NCBI RefSeq assembly: GCF_002163675.1
Contig: NZ_CP019334.1
Location: 2,461,501-2,525,500 of the forward strand
Source: Polaribacter sp. SA4-12
GTDB taxonomy: Bacteria > Bacteroidota > Bacteroidia > Flavobacteriales > Flavobacteriaceae
Reading direction: 5' to 3'
Length of the DNA stretch: 64,000 nucleotides
Under the pieces are notes generated by a model. That model searched no databases. It was not told the origin of the DNA and worked only from the letters and a program-made list of their open reading frames with translations. The translations under genes were made by a program, and so were the position numbers. The stretch's first letter is position 1, and each line of letters begins with the position of its first letter. Positions 1-9,302 of the stretch are shown here, piece after piece.

Positions 1-633
1 AACTGAATATATTAAAATATTATTACTTCCGGTTTTTGCAATTCCACTTGATAAATGATTACGTAACCATAAGAATTCCCCTGTATCATCTACAGTATTA
101 AATTTATTATGAATCGTTAATGAAACCCCTAAATTTTGCAATGTTTTAAATTGAGAATCATCTAATTTATTCTTTCTAAACAGACTCTGAGTTCTACTTA
201 TATCAGATTGAATAAATGTTTTTATAATTTCTTTTTCATGTTTTTTAAACATTTTTACAACACCTTCATTATCTTTAGCGTATACATAGATAATTGTTTG
301 TGGTTGTGCATAAACGTTATTTCTTACAAAGTATTTTTCTTCATCTCCAATACCAATCACTAAAATATTTCTAGTAACCTTCATCATCGTTCCAAATCCA
401 TTTGGAGCAGTTTGAGATACAGATAAAAGAGTTTCTGGTTGTGGTAAACCGACCATTAATTCTCCAAAAGAATTTCTAATTTCTTTTCCAATATCACCTG
501 CCCAATCGCTTGATTTAGTAACAACCAATACTTTGTTTATTTTACCAATTGAGTCTCGTAAAATAACTTTATCATTACCTCCACATGATGTTAATAAAAC
601 TGTGATAGCAAATAGCGCAATTAATTTTTTCAT
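1..633 (-). CDS. DUF4837 family lipoprotein (3' end outside window)
   Basis: The ATG is at 633 and the frame stays open to base 1, giving 211 codons; the C-terminus lies outside the window. The N-terminus is a lipoprotein signal (MKKLIALFAITVLLTSCGG) with Cys at residue 17, so the product is probably a membrane-anchored lipoprotein. The following residues (INKVLVVTKSSDWAGDIGKEI) match what I know of the Bacteroidota family DUF4837, which has no assigned function. The start lies 4 bases past the stop of the upstream mltD-like gene, so both are on one transcript. The link to a peptidoglycan lytic enzyme suggests an envelope role; that is inference. Confidence 0.75.
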   Translation of the reverse strand, partial: MKKLIALFAITVLLTSCGGNDKVILRDSIGKINKVLVVTKSSDWAGDIGKEIRNSFGELMVGLPQPETLLSVSQTAPNGFGTMMKVTRNILVIGIGDEEKYFVRNNVYAQPQTIIYVYAKDNEGVVKMFKKHEKEIIKTFIQSDISRTQSLFRKNKLDDSQFKTLQNLGVSLTIHNKFNTVDDTGEFLWLRNHLSSGIAKTGSNNILIYSV

Positions 634-637
634 AAAT

Positions 638-2206
638 TTAGCTTTTAAATATTTTAAGTTTAGTTCCAGGCTTTAAACCTTTAGCACTCCAAATATTGTT
701 CCATTTTTTAATTTTATCAACAGAAACATTTTTAAATTTTTGAGAAATACTCCAAAGTGAATCTCCTTTTTTAACTACATAGATTTTATGTGCACCTTTT
801 ACGGTAGATTTTACTGTTTTCTTTTTTGATGTTTTTGTTACTGAAACCCCTAACTTCTTAGGATAAACAGACAATCTTTGACCTATTTTTAATCGGCTAC
901 TTTTTAAGCTATTCCAACGTTTAAGATCACTTACACGAACACCAAATTTATTAGCAATTTTTCCTAAAAAATCTCCACTTCTAACTTTGTAACGAATACG
1001 TTTATCCATTTCAAAGTATTTTGGTAAGGGTTTTTCTCTTTGAGCATCATCTGCAGTAGCCAAATCATAAATTTCCTTTTCTTTTTCTAAAAATTCAACA
1101 ATTTTATTACTTGGTAATCTTACAGCGTAATTTCTATCTTTTACAAACGGAATAATATCTAACTTATAAGAAGGATTCAAATGCGTTAAAATGGCTTCAT
1201 CAACATCAATTTTTTCTGAAATTTGATCGAAACTAATCGTTCTTTTCACTTGAATTGTGTCTGTCTGAAAATCAAAAAACTGTGGAATTTCAGAATAAAT
1301 TTTGTGCTCATTTGCATATTCAAAAATATACATCGTTGCATAAAATGCAGGAACATACCCTGCTGTTTCTCTTGGTAAATGAGGTCTAATATTCCAATAA
1401 TTTTTATAACCTCCAGAACGTTTTATCGCTTTTCTTACGTTTCCTGGACCAGAATTATAAGCTGCTAAAGCTAAATCCCAATCACCAAAAATGGTAAATA
1501 ACTGACTTAAATATTTACAAGCTGCAACGGTTGCTTTTACAGGATCTTGGCGCTCATCAACATAAGAACTCACTTTTAAATCGAACTGTTTCCCTGTTCC
1601 ATACATAAATTGCCACAAACCTGTTGCGCCAACTCTCGATTTTATTTTAGGTCTTAAAGCGGATTCCACAATCGCCAAATACTTCATTTCTAAAGGAATA
1701 TCATATTGATCTAGATATTGCTCAAACATTGGAAAATAATATTTCGCTTTTGCCATTAAGGCAGGATAATATTTTTTACGATACAGTAAATAGCTATTAA
1801 TTACTTTTTCTAAAGAAGTATTGTAAGCTAAATCAAAAGGCGTTTTATCATTTAAATTAGAAAGACGAACCTTTAATAAATCGGTAGTTAACACTGTATT
1901 TGTGTTTCCTATAATATCCTTGTCATTAATTACATAAACAAGTGTATCAATTAATGCAGAATTAAATTTTTGTTCAACAAGTAAACTATCTATTATTTTT
2001 AAATCGCTATCAGAAAAAAAATCTTCTTCAATAGGTTGAGTTATTGAATCTTTAGCGATAAACGAAGGATCTACCTTAACTTGTCTTGTTAAAGAATCTT
2101 TGGCTATAAATATAGTATCCGTTTTCACTTTAAGAAATAAAGTATCTTTTTTCTCTTGAGAAAAAATAGAACTAGTTAATAGGAGGAATATAATTAGTTT
2201 CTTCAT
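638..2206 (-). CDS. mltD: MltD-like membrane-bound lytic transglycosylase with two LysM domains
   Basis: A 522-residue exported protein. Residues 1-16 form a signal peptide (ends SIFSQ). An SLT/lysozyme-like domain covers about 165-290: the catalytic Glu is E181 in LAIVESALRP, followed by GATGLWQFM and the AAYNSGPGNV motif. Two LysM peptidoglycan-binding repeats lie near 405-448 (YKVRSGDFLGKIA) and 474-520 (YVVKKGDSLWSIS). The family cleaves the MurNAc-GlcNAc bond to give 1,6-anhydro ends during wall remodelling. The order SLT then LysM matches E. coli MltD, but the protein lacks an obvious lipobox. It sits between exoA (8 bases upstream) and the DUF4837 lipoprotein (4 bases downstream), in an apparent operon. 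Confidence 0.9.
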   Translation of the reverse strand: MKKLIIFLLLTSSIFSQEKKDTLFLKVKTDTIFIAKDSLTRQVKVDPSFIAKDSITQPIEEDFFSDSDLKIIDSLLVEQKFNSALIDTLVYVINDKDIIGNTNTVLTTDLLKVRLSNLNDKTPFDLAYNTSLEKVINSYLLYRKKYYPALMAKAKYYFPMFEQYLDQYDIPLEMKYLAIVESALRPKIKSRVGATGLWQFMYGTGKQFDLKVSSYVDERQDPVKATVAACKYLSQLFTIFGDWDLALAAYNSGPGNVRKAIKRSGGYKNYWNIRPHLPRETAGYVPAFYATMYIFEYANEHKIYSEIPQFFDFQTDTIQVKRTISFDQISEKIDVDEAILTHLNPSYKLDIIPFVKDRNYAVRLPSNKIVEFLEKEKEIYDLATADDAQREKPLPKYFEMDKRIRYKVRSGDFLGKIANKFGVRVSDLKRWNSLKSSRLKIGQRLSVYPKKLGVSVTKTSKKKTVKSTVKGAHKIYVVKKGDSLWSISQKFKNVSVDKIKKWNNIWSAKGLKPGTKLKIFKS

Positions 2207-2214
2207 TTTTTATT

Positions 2215-2976
2215 TTAAATATCTAATTCTACAACAATAGGACAATGATCTGAATGTTTTGCTTCTGGTAAAATATACGCTCTAGAAATCTTCTCTTTTA
2301 ATGGTTCTGAAACCATTGCATAATCTAAACGCCAACCTTTATTGTTTGCTCTAGAGTTTGCTCTGTAACTCCACCAAGAATATTCTTGTTTCTCTTGATT
2401 TAGAAAACGAAAACTATCTATAAATCCGTTGTTTATAAAATCTCCCATCCAAGTTCTTTCTTCTGGTAAAAAACCAGAAACATTTTTCATTTTTGGGTTG
2501 TGAATATCTATTGCTTCGTGACAAATATTATAATCTCCACAGATTACTAAATTCGGAATTTCTTGTTTTAAATTATTGATGTATTCTTGAAATTCATCCA
2601 TATAATTAAACTTAAAACTCAATCTTTCAGAATTTGTTCCAGAAGGTAAATACAAACTCATCACAGAAACGTCATCAAAATCTACACGTAAATTTCTTCC
2701 TTCAGAATCCATAGATTCGATTCCTGTTCCATATTCTATATGATTTGGTTTTTCTTTACAAAAAACAGCTACTGAAGAATATCCTTTCTTCTGAGCAGAA
2801 AACCAATAATGATAAGGATAACCTGCATTTTCGAACTCAGTTACATCTAACTGTTCTTCACGTGCTTTTGTTTCTTGAATGCAAATTACATCTGGATTTG
2901 CAGCTTCTAACCAATCTAAAAAACCTTTCTTTAAAGCTGCTCTAATTCCGTTTACGTTGTATGATATTATTTTCAT
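2215..2976 (-). CDS. xth: Exodeoxyribonuclease III (AP endonuclease, ExoA/Xth family)
   Basis: A 253-residue protein of the endonuclease/exonuclease/phosphatase fold. Visible motifs are KIISYNVNGIRAA at the N-terminus, the metal ligand Glu in CIQETKA, CGDYNICH, the LDYAMVS segment and the C-terminal KHSDHCPIV with the catalytic Asp-His. The family cuts DNA 5' of abasic sites and degrades 3' ends in base-excision repair. An ATG lies five codons upstream (2991), but homologues begin MKIISYNVNG, so I place the start at 2976. It is the fourth gene of the scoA-scoB-small protein-exoA-mltD-DUF4837 run. Confidence 0.93.
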   Translation of the reverse strand: MKIISYNVNGIRAALKKGFLDWLEAANPDVICIQETKAREEQLDVTEFENAGYPYHYWFSAQKKGYSSVAVFCKEKPNHIEYGTGIESMDSEGRNLRVDFDDVSVMSLYLPSGTNSERLSFKFNYMDEFQEYINNLKQEIPNLVICGDYNICHEAIDIHNPKMKNVSGFLPEERTWMGDFINNGFIDSFRFLNQEKQEYSWWSYRANSRANNKGWRLDYAMVSEPLKEKISRAYILPEAKHSDHCPIVVELDI

Positions 2977-3024
2977 ATAGTCTCTTATCATTTCCTTTAA
3001 GAGGAAAATACTCTTTCTTTAAAA

Positions 3025-3252
3025 TTAATCTATAGTTATTGGTTCCTTTAAAAACAACCAAGTTATCTGTTTTACTTTCCTTGTTTGTGTTAGAATTATC
3101 TTTTTTCTTGGTGATAAAAAGAACGCTAAAAGAGCACAAATACCGGCTTTTATAGGCAGACTATCCATTTTATAAAGTTGATCAAAAATCAACATAAAAA
3201 CTACAATAAGAATTGGATAAATTAACCAATATGTTTTTTTAAATAGTTTCAT
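3025..3252 (-). CDS. Small two-helix membrane protein, unknown function
   Basis: A 75-residue protein with two predicted transmembrane segments, about 8-24 (WLIYPILIVVFMLIFDQ) and 33-48 (IKAGICALLAFFLSP), followed by a basic, lysine-rich tail. I do not recognise a family. It starts one base after the scoB stop and precedes exoA, so it is probably translated from the same mRNA. The tight spacing is the main argument that it is a real gene. Confidence 0.6.
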   Translation of the reverse strand: MKLFKKTYWLIYPILIVVFMLIFDQLYKMDSLPIKAGICALLAFFLSPRKKIILTQTRKVKQITWLFLKEPITID

Positions 3253-3253
3253 A

Positions 3254-3910
3254 TTAAATACTCATTTCTGGAATTTCTCCATTTACAATTAAAGTTCCCT
3301 CTGTAGCTTTCTGAATCTCTTCAACAGAAACTCCAGGAGCTCTTTCTAACAAGTGAAATTCATTATCTTTTACTTCTAATACTGCTAAATTAGTAACCAC
3401 TTTTGTTACGCACCCAACACCTGTTAAAGGCAAAGAACATTTTTTTAAGATCTTAGATTCTCCACGTTTATTTGTGTGCATCATTGCAACAATAATATTT
3501 TCTGCAGAAGCAACTAAATCCATTGCTCCTCCCATACCTTTCACCATTTTTCCTGGAATTTTCCAGTTAGCGATATCTCCATTTTGTGCAACTTCCATTG
3601 CCCCTAAAATAGTTAAATGAACATGTTTACCACGAATCATAGCAAAACTCATTGAAGAATCAAAAAAACTTGCTCCAGGCATTGTGGTAATCGTTTGTTT
3701 ACCTGCATTAATAATATCTGCATCTTCTTCTCCTTCAAAAGGAAAAGGTCCCATTCCTAAAACACCGTTTTCACTTTGAAACTCAACTTCTATATCATTT
3801 CTAACATAGTTTGCAACTAAAGTTGGAATTCCAATTCCTAAATTTACGTAAAATCCGTTTTGAACTTCTTGTGCGATTCTTTTGGCAATGCCATTCTTAT
3901 CTAAAGCCAT
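3254..3910 (-). CDS. scoB: 3-oxoacid CoA-transferase subunit B
   Basis: A 218-residue class I CoA-transferase beta subunit. The diagnostic SENGVLGMGP segment contains the Glu that forms the covalent gamma-glutamyl-CoA intermediate. AGKQTITTMPGASFFDSS and GGAMDLVA are further family signatures. With ScoA it moves CoA between succinyl-CoA and acetoacetate (or a related 3-oxoacid) in ketone-body or branched-chain catabolism. Length is normal. It starts 2 bases after the scoA stop, which fits a heteromeric enzyme made in equal amounts. The exact acyl substrate cannot be read from sequence. Confidence 0.93.
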   Translation of the reverse strand: MALDKNGIAKRIAQEVQNGFYVNLGIGIPTLVANYVRNDIEVEFQSENGVLGMGPFPFEGEEDADIINAGKQTITTMPGASFFDSSMSFAMIRGKHVHLTILGAMEVAQNGDIANWKIPGKMVKGMGGAMDLVASAENIIVAMMHTNKRGESKILKKCSLPLTGVGCVTKVVTNLAVLEVKDNEFHLLERAPGVSVEEIQKATEGTLIVNGEIPEMSI

Positions 3911-3912
3911 AA

Positions 3913-4614
3913 CTATTGTTTTTGTCTTACAGTTCGTTGTTCAATCCTTTTTTCATAATTTTCTCCTTGAAAGATTCTTTGTACAAATATCCCAGGAATA
4001 TGAACATTATTTGGTTCTAACTCACCAACTTCAACCATTTCTTCTACTTCTGCAACAGTAATTGTTGCTGCTCCACACATATTTGGATTAAAATTTCTTG
4101 AAGTTCCTTTAAAAACTAAGTTTCCAGCAGCATCACCTTTCCAAGCTTTTACAAATGCAAAATCTGCTTTAAATGCAGGCTCTAAAACATACATTTTTCC
4201 ATCAAACTCTCTCGTTTCTTTTCCTTCAGCAACTTCTGTTCCATAACCTGCTGGTGTATAAAACGCAGGAAATCCTGCTTGTGCAGCTCTACATTTTTCA
4301 GCTAAAGTACCTTGTGGTGTTAATTCTACTTCTAATTCTCCGGATAACATTTGACGTTCAAACTCATCATTTTCTCCTACATAAGAAGAAATCATTTTTT
4401 TGATTTGTTTATTTTGAAGTAATAACCCTAAACCAAAATCATCTACACCTGCATTATTTGAAATACAAGTAACATCTCTAACATCTAATTTGACTAATTC
4501 TGATATGGCATTTTCCGGAATTCCACATAATCCAAAACCACCAAGCATAAAAGTCATTCCACTTTTTACACCTTGTAAAGCTTCTTCTACGTTGTTTACT
4601 TTTTTATTTATCAT
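3913..4614 (-). CDS. scoA: 3-oxoacid CoA-transferase subunit A
   Basis: A 233-residue class I CoA-transferase alpha subunit. The glycine-rich [12 protein letters not shown] motif near residues 21-32 and the [17 protein letters not shown] motif are typical of the SCOT/AtoD-type alpha chain. It pairs with ScoB immediately downstream. It appears to be the first gene of a six-gene run, starting about 70 bases after the pbp1A stop; no clear TAnnTTTG element is visible in that gap, so readthrough from pbp1A is possible. Confidence 0.93.
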   Translation of the reverse strand: MINKKVNNVEEALQGVKSGMTFMLGGFGLCGIPENAISELVKLDVRDVTCISNNAGVDDFGLGLLLQNKQIKKMISSYVGENDEFERQMLSGELEVELTPQGTLAEKCRAAQAGFPAFYTPAGYGTEVAEGKETREFDGKMYVLEPAFKADFAFVKAWKGDAAGNLVFKGTSRNFNPNMCGAATITVAEVEEMVEVGELEPNNVHIPGIFVQRIFQGENYEKRIEQRTVRQKQ

Positions 4615-4684
4615 ACTAATTCTATTTATGATTTATGTTTAAAAAGTACTAAAACAAATTCAGTACAAGTAAATTCTGCAAAAA

Positions 4685-6967
4685 TTAAAAATCTGTATCT
4701 TCTTCTTCTGGAATTACATCTTTATTGTCTTCATTTATTTTATCAGGTTTTTCATCACAATTAATATTGATAGATAAATTTTCTGGTTTTTCGAAATCTT
4801 CTAAACTAATATTTAATGTTTTATCAGCATAACATTTTTGCATATATAATGCCCAAGAAGGTAAAGACATTGTTGCTCCTTGCCCTTTTGCAATACCTGC
4901 AAAATGGGTTGCTCTATCTTCTCCACCAGTCCAAACTCCTGTTGCTAAATTCGGAACAATCCCCATAAACCATCCATCTGATTGATTTTGAGTTGTACCT
5001 GTTTTACCTGCAATTGGGTTTGTAAATTTATATGGATGCCCAGTAACATAATCTGGTTTTTTCCAAGGTAAACGTAAACGAACACCAGAACCAGATAATG
5101 TAACACCTTTTAATAAATCTAAAACAACATAAGCAATTTCTTCACTTAAAACTTCTTTAGTTTCTGGTATAAATTCTTCTAATACTGTTCCGTTTTTATC
5201 TTCAATTCTTGTTAAAATCATTGGGGCAACTCGTAAACCTTTGTTTGCAAAAGTAGCATATGCACTTACCATTTCTAATAATGATAAATCTACTGCTCCT
5301 AATGCAATTGATGGGTTTGCTTGAATTTCACTTTCTATACCTGCAGACTTCGCTAAACGAACCACATTTTCTGGAGAAACCATATCTACCAATCTTGCAG
5401 ACATTGTATTTACAGATCCTGCTAAACCATCTTTTAAAGTTAACATTCCTCCATACTTATCATCAGAATTTTTTGGAGTCCAGGCTTCTGGAATTCCATA
5501 TTTTCCTTTTGGTATTGTGTATGGGATGTTAGGAAACTCTTCACATGGAGATAATTTTAATTGATTTATTGCTGTAGCATATACAAATGGCTTAAAAGTA
5601 GAACCTACTTGCCTTTTCTGTTGTGCAACTGCATCGTATTTAAAATGTTTATTATCAACACCACCTACCCAAGCTTTAATATGGCCAGATTGTGGTTCTA
5701 TAGATAACAATCCAGAACGTAAAAAGTACTTGTAATATCTTACAGAATCTAATGGAGACATAATTGTATCAATATTACCTTTCCAAGAAAAAACACTCAT
5801 TTTGGTTTTTTTATTGAAAATTTCATCGATTTCCTTTTTAGATTTTCCTGCAATTTTTAATCTCTTATATCTATCAGAATTTTTCTTTGCTCTTTCTAGA
5901 ATTCCTTTAATTTGATCTTTTTCTAAATCATAAAAGGGAGCTGTTTTATTTCTTTTCTGTTCTTTAAAAAAGTAAGATTGTAAATTAGATACATGCTCTG
6001 TAATAGCTTCTTCAGCATACTTTTGCATACGAGAATCTATGGTTACATAAATCTTTAAACCGTCTCTAAAAATATTGTATTGTTCTCCATTCGGCTTTGG
6101 GTTTTCTTGCACCCATTTTCTTAAGTATTTTTGCAAATACGTTCTAAAATAAGTTGCAGAACCATCACTATGTCCTTCTTTATGAATATCTAAACCTAAG
6201 TCTAATTGTTGTAAAGAGTCTTTTTCTTGTTCCGTTATAAACTCACTACGATTCATTTGTTTTAAAACAACATTTCTACGTTGTTTTACCAATTCAGCTC
6301 TTCTTAAAGGATTAAAATAAGATGAATTTTTTAACATTCCAACCAACATTGCAGATTCTTGAACATCTAATTCTTTTGGTTCTTTTCCAAAATAAATACG
6401 TGCTGCCGAACGAATACCAACTGCTTGGTTTAAAAAGTCGTACTTATTTAAGTACATCGTTAAAATTTCTTGCTTTGTATACTGGCTTTCTAATTTAATA
6501 GCAACCACCCATTCCTTCATTTTCTGACCAATCCTAAAGAAAATATTTCTTGAAGCTTTTCCAGTAAACAACATTTTTGCTAGTTGTTGTGTTAAAGTAC
6601 TTGCACCACCACTTCCTGGTTTTAAAACTGCTCTTGCAGTTCCTTTAAAATCGATTCCAGAATGCTCGTAAAAACGTTCGTCTTCAGTAGCAACTAAAGC
6701 TTTTACTAAATTCTCAGGTAAGTCTTTATATTTAATAGGAGTTCTGTTTTCTGTTGCGTACTTTCCTAAAGTTTTACCATCTGAAGATATTATTTCTGTA
6801 GCTAAATTATTTTCAGGGTTTTCTAACTCTTCAAAAGTTGGTAAGGCTCCAAAAACATCTATTGAGGTTAGAAAAAATAGTAATATTAGTAGAGAAAATC
6901 CTCCAAGGACGATCATCCAAAACCATTTAATATATTTTTTAAAACTTGTTACTTTCTTTTTTACCAT
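4685..6967 (-). CDS. Class A penicillin-binding protein 1A
   Basis: A 760-residue bifunctional peptidoglycan synthase. There is a short cytoplasmic basic tail, a transmembrane helix at about 14-35, then a GT51 glycosyltransferase domain with the catalytic Glu in VATEDERFY (E95) and GASTLTQQLAK. The transpeptidase domain has the acylation serine in S456-T-F-K459, SVN at 518-520 and KTGTT at 655-659. It polymerises lipid II glycan strands and cross-links stem peptides in the periplasm. The C-terminus is acidic and low in complexity. It is third in ricT-gldH-pbp1A, starting 8 bases after the gldH stop. Confidence 0.95.
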   Translation of the reverse strand: MVKKKVTSFKKYIKWFWMIVLGGFSLLILLFFLTSIDVFGALPTFEELENPENNLATEIISSDGKTLGKYATENRTPIKYKDLPENLVKALVATEDERFYEHSGIDFKGTARAVLKPGSGGASTLTQQLAKMLFTGKASRNIFFRIGQKMKEWVVAIKLESQYTKQEILTMYLNKYDFLNQAVGIRSAARIYFGKEPKELDVQESAMLVGMLKNSSYFNPLRRAELVKQRRNVVLKQMNRSEFITEQEKDSLQQLDLGLDIHKEGHSDGSATYFRTYLQKYLRKWVQENPKPNGEQYNIFRDGLKIYVTIDSRMQKYAEEAITEHVSNLQSYFFKEQKRNKTAPFYDLEKDQIKGILERAKKNSDRYKRLKIAGKSKKEIDEIFNKKTKMSVFSWKGNIDTIMSPLDSVRYYKYFLRSGLLSIEPQSGHIKAWVGGVDNKHFKYDAVAQQKRQVGSTFKPFVYATAINQLKLSPCEEFPNIPYTIPKGKYGIPEAWTPKNSDDKYGGMLTLKDGLAGSVNTMSARLVDMVSPENVVRLAKSAGIESEIQANPSIALGAVDLSLLEMVSAYATFANKGLRVAPMILTRIEDKNGTVLEEFIPETKEVLSEEIAYVVLDLLKGVTLSGSGVRLRLPWKKPDYVTGHPYKFTNPIAGKTGTTQNQSDGWFMGIVPNLATGVWTGGEDRATHFAGIAKGQGATMSLPSWALYMQKCYADKTLNISLEDFEKPENLSININCDEKPDKINEDNKDVIPEEEDTDF

Positions 6968-6975
6968 CTTGTAAT

Positions 6976-7470
6976 CTAATTTTCTATACTAAAACCAACA
7001 TCTTGAATTCCTTTTAAGAATTCAATCGGAGCAATAGCACCATTTTTCCTCATTGCATGACGTATGTTAAACATGTATTTTCCAGAAACTGGAAACGCCT
7101 TTTTTTCTTTATAAAATAATTTATTTTCTTTAATTTCTGTAAAACCAACACCTAAAAACCTACCTGTTTCATCAGCCATTTGGTATTGTAAAGTATCAAC
7201 AACTATCGTTTCATTTGGAAAGACAAGCTCAGTAATAACATACAAATTACTAAACTCATATTTGCTATTATTTCTAATATTTATAAATAGGTTTTTAGAT
7301 GATATTGTATCTTTTACATCAAACTCAAACGACACTTTTTCATTTGCTTTCCAACCTGCTGTATCTATTGATTTATATTGATTAAAATCAGTTTTATCAT
7401 TACAGGAAAACATCAAAAAAAGAGATAATAAAAAAATTGAGAAACTATTTCTTTTCAGAATTGTCGTCAT
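6976..7470 (-). CDS. gldH: Gliding motility lipoprotein GldH
   Basis: A 164-residue protein with a lipoprotein signal ending LFLMFSC (Cys 23), so it is probably anchored on the periplasmic side. The body (WKANEKVSFEFDVKDT, NLYVITELVFPNETIVVD, FNIRHAMRKNG) matches the GldH family, required for gliding in Flavobacterium. Its ATG lies 26 bases inside the end of ricT, so the two are translationally linked. The ricT-gldH-pbp1A order is common in flavobacteria. GldH partners with the GldKLMN/T9SS motility system, whose other genes are not in this window. Confidence 0.9.
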   Translation of the reverse strand: MTTILKRNSFSIFLLSLFLMFSCNDKTDFNQYKSIDTAGWKANEKVSFEFDVKDTISSKNLFINIRNNSKYEFSNLYVITELVFPNETIVVDTLQYQMADETGRFLGVGFTEIKENKLFYKEKKAFPVSGKYMFNIRHAMRKNGAIAPIEFLKGIQDVGFSIEN

Positions 7471-8884
7471 TTTTTGGATTATTATTTTTACGATTTCTAT
7501 TATTTCTTCTTGGTTTATTTACCTTTTTAACTTCACCCTCTGGTTGATTTGCATTCCCTTGAGGTTTTGGTTTTGGTTTAGGTTGGGGTTTAGGTTTCTG
7601 CTGAGAATTCGGATTCTGCTTAGGTTTCTGGTTTGGGTTTTGATTTGGCTGCTTTTTTGCTTGCGGCTTCCTTTTTTGATTTGGGTTTGGCTTTGGTTTG
7701 CTATTATTAGCAGTCGCAGCAGCTCTTACTGGTTTTTTCTTATTCTTATTTCTGTTATTATTCTTACGCTTGTTAGTTTTTGGTAAATCAAAACGTGTTA
7801 AACTATCTTGACCAACAGCATCTTCAAAATCTACTTTTACAGGGATCTCAACATCAGCTTCATATTCTTCTAACGAAATAGATTTCTCATTATTCTTATT
7901 AACCTCAACTATTTCTAAAACTTGTTCTAAAGTAAGTCTAAACCACTTAAAACGTTCTTCTTTATAAGTATACCAAAGATGGTTTTTAAAGATATCCATC
8001 TTTACAAAAACAGCATCTCCTTTTTCTGTTTTTAAAACTAAATCTTGTTTTGGAAACGCTTTTAAAGCATCTAAATACGTGTCTAATTCAAAATTTAAAC
8101 AACATTTAAGCTTACCACATTGTCCTGCTAATTTTAAAGGATTTAATGATAATTGTTGATAACGTGCTGCAGATGTTGTTACTTTTCTAAAATCTGTTAA
8201 CCAAGTAGAACAACATAATTCTCTACCACAAGAACCAACACCACCTAATCTAGCAGCTTCTTGTCTTGCACCAACTTGTTTCATTTCTACACGAATAGAA
8301 AAAGCACTTGCTAAATCTCTAATTAGCTGTCTAAAATCTACTCTTGTTTCTGCTGTATAATAGAAAGTTGCCTTGTTTCCATCACCTTGATATTCTACAT
8401 CAGATAATTTCATTTGCAAACCTAATTTCCCTAAAATCTCTCTACCTTTTCTTTGAGTTTCTTCTTCTTTTCCTCTTGCTTGTTGCCAAATATCGATATC
8501 TCTCTGACTTGCTTTTCTGTAAATTTTCTTTACATCTTCATGATCAGCAGTTATTTTGCGCTTTTTCATTTGCACTTTCACCAACTCTCCTGCTAAAGAA
8601 ACTGTACCAATATCGTGTCCTGGTGAACCTTCTGTTGCAACAATATCTCCCATAGTTATGGGTAAATTATCAGGGTTTTTATAAAAATGCTTTCTTCCGT
8701 TTTTAAAACGAACTTCAAAAATATTAAATTTTTCTTGTCCACTAGGTAAAGTCATGTTAGACAACCAATCGAAAACGGCTAGTTTATTACTACCACTTCC
8801 ACAAGTTCCACTACCACAATTACCATTACTTTTGCAACCTTTTGGTACACCATTCTCTGTTGTACCACAACTTCCACATGCCAT
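7445..8884 (-). CDS. ricT: RicT/YaaT homologue, PSP1 domain protein
   Basis: A 479-residue protein. Residues 1-32 are unusually Cys/Gly rich (MACGSCGTTENGVPKGC), a probable metal or Fe-S site. The PSP1 C-terminal-like core holds GSCGRELCCSTWL and QCGKLKCCLNFE, the paired-cysteine motifs of B. subtilis YaaT/RicT, which with RicA and RicF binds 4Fe-4S clusters and affects RNase Y-dependent RNA processing. The last 110 or so residues are a low-complexity Asn/Lys/Pro/Gln tail (KPNPNQ-type repeats), probably disordered. It overlaps gldH by 26 bases. What it does in Bacteroidota is unproven; the gene link to gldH is conserved. Confidence 0.85.
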   Translation of the reverse strand: MACGSCGTTENGVPKGCKSNGNCGSGTCGSGSNKLAVFDWLSNMTLPSGQEKFNIFEVRFKNGRKHFYKNPDNLPITMGDIVATEGSPGHDIGTVSLAGELVKVQMKKRKITADHEDVKKIYRKASQRDIDIWQQARGKEEETQRKGREILGKLGLQMKLSDVEYQGDGNKATFYYTAETRVDFRQLIRDLASAFSIRVEMKQVGARQEAARLGGVGSCGRELCCSTWLTDFRKVTTSAARYQQLSLNPLKLAGQCGKLKCCLNFELDTYLDALKAFPKQDLVLKTEKGDAVFVKMDIFKNHLWYTYKEERFKWFRLTLEQVLEIVEVNKNNEKSISLEEYEADVEIPVKVDFEDAVGQDSLTRFDLPKTNKRKNNNRNKNKKKPVRAAATANNSKPKPNPNQKRKPQAKKQPNQNPNQKPKQNPNSQQKPKPQPKPKPKPQGNANQPEGEVKKVNKPRRNNRNRKNNNPKNDDNSEKK

Positions 8885-9249
8885 GTAAGTATATATATTT
8901 TTATAGTTAATATTCTTTAAGGTTTATTTTTAGCAGCAAATCCACTAAAAAAGACGCCAAAAAGACTAAAAACCTCTTGGTTCATAAATTGATTATCAGA
9001 CTGATACAAAAACACAGCCTAATCTTCACTAATTCGTAAATATACGCATTCTCAAAGAATGAAAAAATAGGTTAATGTAAAGTTCTTATAACTATTTTTT
9101 AATTTGATGATACTCCAAATATAGTTCGAACGTTTGCTTAACTTTTGTTCTCTTTAGAATTTGCTCGGATTGAATTAGAATTCGTACAATAATCAGTTTT
9201 TTAAACATTAAAAGACCTCAAAACCTCTTCAACTTCAAAAATCTAACAA
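8885..9249. other. Intergenic stretch upstream of ricT
   Basis: No convincing gene is present. A TATATTTG element on the minus strand (9123-9116) fits the Bacteroidota -7 consensus TAnnTTTG and could serve ricT, but would give a 5' leader of about 225 bases and has no clear -33 TTG. An 8-bp palindrome GTTCGAAC lies at 9124-9131 directly upstream of it. A 38-codon minus-strand open frame (9208-9092) has no recognisable product. Confidence 0.3.
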
Positions 9250-9281
9250 GCAAAAAAAAGACCTCAAAATTGAGGTCTTTC
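9250..9281 (-). terminator. Rho-independent terminator of trhO-trhP-ferredoxin operon
   Basis: An 11-bp perfect stem (9257-9267 with 9270-9280, core GACCTC/GAGGTC) with a 2-base loop. On the minus strand it is followed by a run of T (complement of the A tract 9252-9259). It lies about 20 bases after the ferredoxin stop. Confidence 0.8.
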
Positions 9282-9302
9282 TATATTAAATTTATGTATT
9301 TC

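Noticed and set aside
7544..7786. Plus-strand open frame rich in Phe/Trp/Leu opposite the ricT tail
   Set aside because: It is the antisense of the low-complexity Pro/Lys/Asn tail; its composition is explained by that.
9092..9208. 38-codon minus-strand open frame (MFKKLIIVRILIQ...) upstream of ricT
   Set aside because: No domain, signal or ribosome site; the candidate -7 element for ricT falls inside it. Probably chance in AT-rich DNA.
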